Positions 54,761 through 64,000 of a stretch of DNA of 64,000 nucleotides are shown one piece after another. The position numbers and the translations under genes are program-made. Positions within the stretch are counted from its first letter, which is position 1; each line of letters begins with the position of its first letter. The DNA is from Apteryx mantelli (Eukaryota; Chordata; Aves; Apterygiformes; Apterygidae), in the NCBI RefSeq assembly GCF_036417845.1, contig NC_089978.1, positions 138,874,288 through 138,938,287 of the forward strand. Direction: 5' to 3'. The notes under the pieces were generated by a model that was not told the origin of the DNA, ran no database searches, and was given only the letters and a program-made list of their open reading frames with translations.

Positions 54761-57700
54761 TTTAAGAACCAATCAGGTTAGAGATTTTACCCTACTTGAT
54801 TATTTCACACACTCACTCACAGACTCCTCTACCAACACCACCCACAAAGAAGATATACCTGTACAACAGCTCTGCAAGGATGTTGACTCTTAACTGACAC
54901 CTAATTGACACCTTGCAAGAACACTGAAAGACTGGTTTGGACTGGCTTTCAGTGTATCGGAAAACAAAGATGTTTCTTCTAGTTTCTAGCCTTATTCCTA
55001 GCAATGTTTTCTTTATCAAAGTTAGATACAATCAGAAACAATCTTTGGGATGAAGAAGGGAAACAGATTTGTGATGCATCATCCACTGTGCTTTGTCACC
55101 CCTGGAGGGTAGTAGGAAGAATGCGTGGTAAGAAACTTATGTCTTGTATTTTATTATTCATCTAAAATGTTCAATTATTAGCGCTAGGCTAATGAAGCCT
55201 TCAGGGACTGTCTGAACGATCTCATGCTAAATACCTTAGAAAAGAATAAATCTGGGAGGGTGTCAATTGGCTAATTAGCTAAGAATCAATATCCAGCGGC
55301 AGGAGCTGTGATGAGATGGTGGACAGATACTAGATTCTGTTCAAGGGCTGGGAGCTTTGTTGTTTCAAATTTAGAGGAAGACATTGCCAAAACAATTATA
55401 ATTGCATTGTGTGATACAAGTTATGGGAAAGTAGCAGTAGCCTAATCATGACAGCAATCTAAACTGAGTACCTCGAAATGCTTTCTCCTAAAGAACTTGT
55501 TATGAAGTAGTTGATGCTGACAATTAGAACTTTTTCTTCAGATGGATATTAGGTATGAAATACTTGGGCAGAACCTTAAATTTGGAAGTCTCCAAGGAGG
55601 CAGGGAAAGCAACCCATGATACATTTAACATTTAATTATAATTTCAGGGATTCAAATCTGATCAAAGTACTCCTTTATAATCTCAGAGGCATCCAGAGTA
55701 GGATTCATCTTACTTAACTTTAGATATCTATGGCATAGACATAGACATTATTTCTGAGCAAGCTATCTCAACTCCTATGATAGCCAGTAGAATCAAAATA
55801 CATGAGTTGTCTAATCCAATGAAGGTGTACACATTATGATGTGTCCTAAAAGTGTCTGGTTCTCTTCATTGACTCTAGATGCCTAGAGAGCCATATTAAA
55901 TGCCTGAAGTTGAGAGTTGAATCTCATCACCATTAACTGTGCCACAAACAATATTAATGATAATGAGAACTTGCTCAATGGGTGTACATGAGCAGTAGTT
56001 CAACTGAGGGTGTACTTTGGTAGTAGCTCAAATGACACAAGCTGTGTTTTGTTTACTGATTATACATCAGTACAAATTCATTGTATTCCAAATGTAAGAT
56101 GATGTAAAGGAGAGCACGGTTTTGCCCTCTGTTTCCACTTGTTACTTTTTTCTTTGAAAATAACAGGTACAATATGATTTTCCATTACTCCAAACTGTGC
56201 TCCATTGCACTGGGTGGGTGAGAAATATAAGGTATCACAGACAGGTTATTTCTTTTGAAAAATAAAGGGAGTCCTAATTTTGGTTTAACTAGCTAACTAC
56301 AAGCTTTTCTTTGTGCGGACAATCCCTGAGAAGACAGGGTAGACTGGCTGCTCAAGGCTGTGATAGAAGCAGTTCCCTTCTATGCAGTAGGGGACGCTGT
56401 TAAAAACAGCCTCCAGCAAACTTATTTCCCTGGTGCATCACCTCCTGAGGGCTGTGCTGCAGGCCTCAGGAGGGTGCTAGCACCTCAGTGGTTTTTCTCA
56501 GTTTGTGTTAGGCCTGCTCTTGCACTCTCTGACTCCAGCCCAGAAAATGATGACTGTTCCTTTCACAGCACCTCCCAGCTGCCAGCAATTGAGATGGCTT
56601 CAAGCTGCTCTTGTACATAAGGGGCAAACTGCATGCAGCAGGGAGAGGCAATAGCTCCTGACAGTACAGCTTGGTAGAGTTGTTTACTGATTATTATTAT
56701 TATTATTAGAGAGACTGTAGGGCTGATGAAAGACTCAGACCTGGGGTTTAGCTCACAAGCAGAAAATAAGGATTTAGGGAAAATAAAGAAGAAGCAAAGA
56801 AACAGTAACACACCAAAAGCAAACAGTTGACACAACTTATTGCATATTAAAACAGGTTAGTGTTGTACTGATGGGAGAGTTTGACAGGTTTATGCTCTAA
56901 GACACCATTTAGAAGTGTTAACTTCTTCTAGTTTAGCCTTATGGAGCCTTTTCACTTGAGAATATAAAGCTGGCTGCAGCCTTCATAATTCATTCTTAAA
57001 ATGTGAGGTTAATGTGTAGCTACATTAGATATTAAGGGGAACAGATGGAGCAAGGAACACAGTGAATCACAGTGAATCTGTTCAAGAGTTTTTCTCACAA
57101 AGAGAATTTTTCCTTCCTAAGTCTGCCTTAAATATCAGAGACAGCTCAATTCACTGCATAAATGCCAGTTGCACTGTCCCCTGCTTGGTATTTGAAGATT
57201 CATGCTAAATGCTGAGTTTGTCTATTCAAGTTGAGACTTCCCAAGGAAAGAAGCAAATTCACTCTCATTGAATTTAAGTTGTGCCTTTATTCCTAGTTCC
57301 TTTTGAAAATCCATGATTTGATTTCTCTGGTGACCATCTGGAACATTAGGTATTTCACAAATATTATGGTTTGGCCATAACATGTAGATTTCCTTATTTC
57401 AGTCATAAGAAAAGAAACTCTGAACTCCTAACACAAATCATACCTCAGAATCAAACTTACTGTAATTCCAACCTACCCATCACATTCCTGTCCAGCCGCT
57501 CCAAGGCAGAGGTAGGCTGTATGGCTTCATAAATAAGGTTGTCTGAAGCATCAAGTGAGGTCGAATGGCACGAGTCCCATGTTCAGAAAGCTCAACCAGG
57601 AGTTCCCTTGCTCTTAAATCAGATAGGATGAAAGAATGTCTCTGATGAGCTCAACGTCAGCTGGTTGCTCATATTCTTCCAGAGCAGGATAAATAATAAA

Positions 57701-60700
57701 TGGTCCCCGTGATGAATGTCTTAGAAATGCTCTAATAATTTTAATGTAATGGGCTGGATGGTAGATGTGTCTGTTAGAGCCCTCTGGTGGTTAGCGTCGA
57801 AACTGACCTAGTGTTTTTCATCTGCGGGTTAAGCACACAGAAAATCAGGGCTTGTTGAGAAACTGGAGGTTATTTCCTGGAGGAAATGATCAATGAAAAT
57901 TTCTCCACCTCTTCATGTTTTCAAAACTGGATAGCTTTCAGGAAATGGAAGTTTTAGCTGAATATCTCTTGTTGTGCTCAGTGAAGAGGTATGCCAATGA
58001 AATTTAAGTCTGTGGGACCTCAGGAGATCAGACCAAAAGATCTAATGGTTCCTTTGGGTTTAGACTCCAAAAACAAAAACAAAAAAAAAAAAGTGAAGAG
58101 TTTTGAGTGAAATGTTTCTAACCAGCTTTTGAACTGATCAAAAAAATGAAAGTCATTTTTTGTATCTTTTCCCATTTTGAGAGAAAAGTTTTGGTATGAT
58201 CTGTTTGTTGTCAGCCAGTCTTCTTTCTCACTGCCCTCCCTCCCGTCCCTCCTCCCCAGCTCATATTGCTGTAATCTGTAGTTTTTGAACAAGATGATCA
58301 GAGCTTAGTATCTGCCCTTACTGAAATAATCCTCCTGACTATGATGCATGGCAAAGTGGCAGATCTGAATTCTTTTGTGGCTGTTGACCTCATATGCTGG
58401 ATAGGATGTGGTAAGGAGCTGCACTGCTTTGCATGGAGCTAACAGCAAAGTATCTCCTGCTGTTCTCTCTATAGGAAGGAAGGATTTTGCACCATCCATC
58501 TGGATAGGACACAATGTTCATCTTGGCTTGCCTCCCCACAGGCTAGCAAAGAGGAAGAGTGGACATGCCTGTGGGTCTGCCCTCATACCCATCTCCAATT
58601 TCACCTATTTTGCCCTTGCAGCATGAGGTACAATCAACCAGTTTTAGGCAAGAAGGGAAACATATGAGACCCCTTTTCTTGTATGGCAAATAAAAGAGCA
58701 GCCCAACTCCTAGTAAGAGAAGACAGAAATCTGTGCTGGCATTCAGGCTCAGAGTTCCCATTAGTAAATGTATGTAGTTTGCTCTTCATAAACTTCTATC
58801 TGGACTGACACTTGGCTTCTCCTGGGGCAGGAAAAGTCAAAATTAGCACTCATATTTGCAAAGTCAGAGCTGGAATCTTGTAGCTGTCCTGCATAAGGCC
58901 ATGGGTTCTCAGTATCGGGGGTCACAACAGCCTGGAGGAGGTGTGGGCAACCTCCTTTCCACCTTGTCATGAGGAGGGGGCATCCTGTGATCTTCTGTGC
59001 TAATGTGCTGGCACAGTGGGAAACTGCAAGCTGCTGGGCTAGGCAGCAGCTACTAAACCCTTTCAAAGCAGACTGTCTGTTTTTGCTAGCACAGGGTGTT
59101 GTTCTTTCTGCCTGAATAGTAGACCCCTCAAAATGAGTTAGTACTTATATGGCCCAACCAGGTATATGTGGCACTGTTCAAGAACTGAAATGTGCCAAGT
59201 AAGCAACTAAGAAAAAATGCCTTATTCTCTCCCTGCTATTGCTCCTTGCAGAATACACTGTGGTCTCATCCAAAGAGCCAAAGCATGGAGCTTCTGTTCC
59301 CACCAGTGTCAGCTGGGTTTCAGTGGTGGTATTTCTTGATACACCTCCGCCATCCTGTATTTAGCCAGATTTGTCCTTTAGGAGACCTTATGGAACTTAT
59401 AACTTTTCCTTAGTGCTCATGTCAGTCAGGTCACCCCCAGCCACTCTGACATCCTCTAGGTGCTGCCAGGACTCTCTGTAGGAACGAACCTACTCATGAT
59501 CTGCCCTGGTAATCAAAGCCCTTTCAGGCCTGAGAGGGCAGGAACACTGGTGCTGTTGTATATTGTCATCATTTCTGTGACTTTAGTTCCTTACCTGCCT
59601 CCTCACCTGTGAAGTGATAGGAGAATCAAGGTGAGTGTTTCACATGTTCTTTTGCAAGTGGGTGTTGTGTGGCATGTGGCTTTTGTACCCTGTGTCACCG
59701 TAGTAACAGTGAGTCGTGGTTTCCTGGCAACTGTCATGGTTGCTAAGAGAAAAAACTGCAGCATTTGTAAATCTGACGTCTTTTACATCATCCACTCATA
59801 TAACATTGGGATGAGTTTAGAGACAAGAAGACCTGGTGCCCAGTCTCATCTCCTTTAACCCAGCTGTATGTTTGATTTCATGAGTAATTAGTGTGTCTAT
59901 AGGGAGCTGAAATAGTCTATCTGAGAGTCAGGAAACGTGGTTTTGATCTTGTTGGATGACCCTCTTGGTCCATTCTTTAAATACAGATAATGATTTCTGC
60001 ACTGTGCTGTAAGATGAAATGAGTTCTGTGGATAAAAATTGCTCTGTAGGTGCTAAGAGTTATTATTGCTGGGTTTTGATGTACTGGTTCCCCAGTCCAT
60101 TTCACAGGTAGCCTCACAGAGAAAGAATCTTTCACCAAGCAGTTTCCTCTGTCAGTGTTTGCTTCTTAAAATAATTTGCCCCATAAAGCACTTGGCAAAC
60201 TGTCCATAGGCCATTGCATGAAAGATGTAGCATGAGTGAGGAGTGTAAGGGTATGCGGGGGGAAGGAGCAGCAGATTCAATAAGGTATTATTCCAGCTTT
60301 GCTCTGTGAAATTCAGTGGAGTTATACCAATGCAAATCTAAAGCAACACAGTGATGAATTGATAAATCCTATTTGTTTGTATCTGCCCACTCTGAGCCAG
60401 GGCTGGAGCCATTGCTATTTGCTGATGCATGCCTTGGCATGTGCAGAACAAGTTTTGTGCTTTCTGCTGCACACACTAGACAGATGGTGAAACCCACCCA
60501 TTGTAAAACATGCCTAGAGAGAGTAAGATTTTTGCAATGTCGTGTTGCTGGCAGACAATGCAACAGCAACATTTCAGGGAATTGATTAGTCCCAGGAGTC
60601 AACAAGAGGTGTTTTTCACCATGATTCTCTTCTCTTAAAATGGCACCATTTTGCTCCACAGCTTTCTTCAGTTACTTATCCTTTTGGCACAAACCAGTGA

Positions 60701-61959
60701 TGAAGACTGGATACTGCACTGGCTGGGCCAGCTCTGTGATTCAGTGTGAGAACTGGACTACAAGTTAGAAGGCCAAATCATCCCAGCTACTGGAGTGCTG
60801 TTAGGAACAGGAGAGCTGAAACAGTGGAACAGTGTTCTTCATCCCTTCTAAACCTACAGCAAACCTTGCGTGTTAGCACTGTTAGGTACAGGGGTAGGCA
60901 GGGCAGGTTAATGGAGAGGATGTCTTTTCTACCCTGAATGAACCCCATTTCTTTAGCTGTACAAATGCAGTTTGTGACAAGACAATGAAGCCCTGTGGAG
61001 GTTTTTGGAGAAGCCATCAAAAATCCTGGGGACGATCAGAAATGTTTAGTTTTCCACCAATTCGCTACAGCTGACAGTACTTTTGTACCAGCCTCACAAA
61101 TGAAAAGGACATGCATCACTAAGAGGAGAATTAAATTTGAAATGAATGGCTTGTATTTCATTTTCTATTACTGTCATTTTTATATGTCCTTGCTAAACCT
61201 CATGTCCCTAGAAAGCTTGCCCTAGTGTTCCATTTCCTGCAGCAGTAACAATGACTGCATTCACAGCAAGGGTAGCTTTCCCCAGCACTTCAGTCAAATA
61301 CTGTCAGGTACCTCCCAAGCTCCTTGTTCTTTTGCCAGTGGCAGGGACCGTGAAACACACTGATGTGGCATCTTCTGCTGCCTTCTCAAACAAAAATCAG
61401 CTCTGACTTTTGACTAGAGTCTATAAGAGCAGCATCTCTCAAGTGAAAGTGTTGTTCCTGGTTTAGCAAGTAGGAATTCTGTGCCTGTATGAGAAGGAAA
61501 GAAGTCATCTGTTATAGTACGGCTGTCACTTCAGAGATTTTTACCCATCTCTTTCCCTTATGCAAGCATGAGAGTATTATAGACACAGAATATGGAGGTT
61601 AAAGGTCAGTGAAATGGCTTCACACACCTGTCTATACATCTCTTTCAGCCTAATTTGGGTTAGGAGATGTGGGGAATAAAAGAACATACCCTCTTTTTCT
61701 TTTAAAAATGTAGAGACTTGGTGTGATTACTAGTGCAATAGTGATATTATGAGTGACTCCAGGTGTGATTAGTGTTTTCTTCTTGTCTTTTTTTTTTTGT
61801 TAATATAAAAGGTCACAGTAGTTCATTTTTCATGATTGTTTGATTATTATTTTATATTGATCTGGCTTTGTCTAATCAACAAAATGAGGCTGAAGTGGGA
61901 TCACCCAAGTGTATGCATGTAAATAAGGAAGAACCTATGGCATTACATTACGGAGGAAG
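54761..61959. other. Intergenic, no gene recognised
   Basis: Short open frames only, none with a recognisable domain. A (TTA)6 array lies at 56691-56708 and an A-rich tract at about 58070-58092. No tRNA-like cloverleaf or promoter island was seen. Confidence 0.5.
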
Positions 61960-64000
61960 CCCTCATGTTTCCGTTCTAGGAAGTCAGCACACTGAGGTGC
62001 CTCTCTGAAGTGCTTGTATACTAATGCATGCAGCATGGGAAACAGGAGGAATTAGAAGGCTGTATGCAGTTACGGGGCTACAATTACATTGGGATTATGG
62101 AGATGTGGTGGGATAGCTCACATGACTGGAGTGCTGTGATGGATGTGTACAGTCTCTTTAGGAAGGACGATCCAGGGAGGTGAGAAGGGGGAGTTGCCCT
62201 TTATGTGAGAGAGCAGCTGCAATGCATGGAGCTCTGCCTGAGGAAGGGTGAGAGCTTGTGGGTCAGGATGAACCAGCAGACCAAAATGGGTGACATTGTA
62301 GTGGGTGTCTGCTATAGATCATTTGATCAGGAAGAACTAGATGAGGCCTTCTTGGCCTCATCTGGAGGAAGCTTCACGTTCATAGGCTTTGTTCTTATGG
62401 GGGATTTGAACCATCCTGCTGGAGGGAGAACACAGCAAGGCACAAGCAGTCCAGGGGGTTTCTTCCGAACACAGGTGATTGCGGAGCCAAAAAAGGAGAG
62501 TGCTCTGCTGGACTTCATACTCACAAACAAGGAAGAACTGGTTAGAGATGTGAAAGTCAGGGGCATCCTTGGCTGTGGTAACCACAAGATGGTGGAGTTC
62601 AGGATCCTGTGAGGAGGGAGCAGAACAAAAAGCAGGGTCACAACCCTGGACTTCAGGAGATCTGACTTTGGCCTCTTCAGGGACTTGCTTAGAAGAATCC
62701 CATGGGACAGGGCCCTAGAAGGAAGGAGGGTCCAAGAGGGCTGGTTGATATTCAAGGATCACCTCCTCCCTACTCAAGAATGGTACATCCCAACAAGCAG
62801 GGAATCAAGCAAATGTGGCAGGAGGCCTGCATGGATGAACAAGGAGCTCCTGACAAAACTCAGCCATGAAAAAGTGAACAAGAGGTGGAAGTGGGGACAG
62901 GTGACCCCAGAGGAATATAGAGACACTGTCCAAGCATGCAGGGGTGCATTAGAAGAGCTAAAGCCTTCCTGGAATTAAAACTGGCAAAGGACATTAAGGC
63001 AAACCAGAACGGCTTATACAAGTATGTAAGCAGCAAAAGAAAGGCAAGGGAAAATGTGGGGCTACGGCTAAATGGGTCAGGGGCCCTGGTGACAAAGGAC
63101 GCAAGAAAGGCAGAGGTACTGAATGCCTTCTTTGCCTCAGTCTTTACTGGTAAGTCCGGCCCTCAGGAATCTCAAGCCCCTGAGACCAGAGGGAAAGTCT
63201 GGAGCAAGGAAGACTTACTTCATTGGTGGAGGAGGATCAAGTTAGGGATCACTTAAGCAACCTGGGAATACACAAGTTCATGGGACCTGAGGGCATGCAC
63301 CCACAAGTACTGAGTGAATTGGCAATGTCATTGCGAAGCCACTCCAAATTATCTTTGAAAGGTCATGGCAATTGGGAGAGGTTCCAGAGGAATGGAAGAA
63401 AGCAAATGTCAGCCCTGTCTTCAAAAAGGGCAAGAAGGAAGATTCAGGGAACTACAGGCTGGTCAGCTTCACCTTGATCCCTGGGAAGGTGATGGAGCAG
63501 CTAATCTGGATACTATTTCCAGACGTGTGAAGGAAGGGAAGGTGACCGGGAGTAGTCAGCATGGATTTCCGAATGGGAGATCATGCTGAACCAACCTGAT
63601 AGCCTTCTATTATGAGATGACTGTCTTAGTGGATGAGGGGAGAGCAGTGGATATTGTTTACCTTGATTTTAGTAAGGCTTTTGAAACTGTCTCCCATAGA
63701 ATTCTCATAGACAAGCTGATGACGTGTAGACTAAATAAGTGGTCAGTGAGGTCAACTGAAAACTGGCTGATCTGCTAGGCTCAGAGGTTGCAATCAGCAG
63801 CATGAAGTCCAGCTGGAGGCTAATCCCTACTGGTTTCCCCCAGGTTTTGTTACTTGGTCCAATTCTGTTTAACATCTTCAGTGACCTAGATGATGGGACT
63901 AAATGCACCCTCAACAAGTTTCTGACGATACAGAACTGGCAGGAGTGGCTGATGCACCAGAGGGCTGTGCTGCCATTCAGAGGGACCTGGACAGGCTGGA
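61960..64000 (+). mobile_element. CR1 LINE, degraded ORF2 (endonuclease and RT), runs off window
   Basis: Translated pieces match the CR1 ORF2 polyprotein in order. The endonuclease part runs from a CLYTNA-like start (about 62002), through a MEMWWD segment, VGVCYR, LMGDLNHP (about 62395) and LGCGNHKMVEF. A linker with DFRRSDFGLFRDLL, RIPWDRALEG and RRPAWMNKELL follows. The reverse-transcriptase part includes ENVGLRLNGSG, EVLNAFFASVFTG, the VYLDFSKAF catalytic segment (about 63658) and a frameshifted FADD-type site near 63925. It is inactive: an in-frame TGA at 62610-62612 replaces an expected arginine codon, and frame changes occur near 62050, 62945, 63220, 63335, 63507, 63588 and 63925. The endonuclease SDH motif reads GNH. 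ORF1 and the 5' end are absent, a typical 5' truncation. The 5' limit is approximate. Confidence 0.93.

Noticed and set aside
58050..58210. Possible small transposon relic in an A-rich tract
   Set aside because: Phrases such as AACCAGCTTTTGAACTGATC and runs of AAAATG/CATTTT are suggestive, but no terminal inverted repeats or target-site duplications could be defined.

Overview
The window looks like a chromosomal stretch from a sauropsid, most likely a bird. It carries one clearly recognisable protein-coding gene, the single-coding-exon voltage-gated potassium channel gene KCNA1 (Kv1.1), with a vertebrate-type CpG-island promoter. The only repeats I can classify confidently are CR1 LINE fragments, the dominant interspersed repeat of birds. 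I see no primate- or rodent-type SINEs or L1. A crocodilian or turtle is not excluded, because CR1 is common there too.

Layout. Positions 1-460 are unremarkable flank. Positions 461-1640 are a strong CpG island, the probable KCNA1 promoter and first (non-coding) exon. A consensus splice donor at 2035/2036 and acceptors at 3048 or 3104 predict an intron in the 5' UTR. That intron holds a G-quadruplex-type G tract and a (TTTA)n(GT)n microsatellite. A long pyrimidine-rich leader runs into the start codon at 3254. The KCNA1 coding sequence (3254-4729, 491 codons) is intact, with the T1 domain, six membrane segments, TVGYGD filter, PVP hinge and C-terminal PDZ ligand all present. An A/T-rich probable 3' UTR follows, with candidate poly(A) signals, a miR-129-5p seed match and U-rich tracts.

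From about 6.3 kb to 62 kb I find no convincing gene. This fits a long intergenic interval; in other vertebrates KCNA1 lies in a KCNA6-KCNA1-KCNA5 cluster with large gaps. The interval contains CR1 3' ends on the plus strand (27085-27315, 29283-29390, 47346-47516), CR1 3' regions on the minus strand (37150-37770, 49368-49810, 54352-54760), several microsatellites and G runs, a long imperfect inverted repeat (13905-13996), a purine-biased possibly tandem-derived tract (43270-44960) and two unclassified repeat-like segments (30090-30300, 45460-45800). From about 61960 to the window end a longer, 5'-truncated CR1 copy runs on the plus strand. It retains recognisable endonuclease and reverse-transcriptase sequence but is broken by a stop codon, several frameshifts and a changed endonuclease motif.

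I found no convincing novel multigene system. The most useful leads are regulatory features of KCNA1 (the editable S6 isoleucine codon, miR-129/HuD-type 3' UTR sites, the pyrimidine leader) and the pre-miRNA-like inverted repeat.
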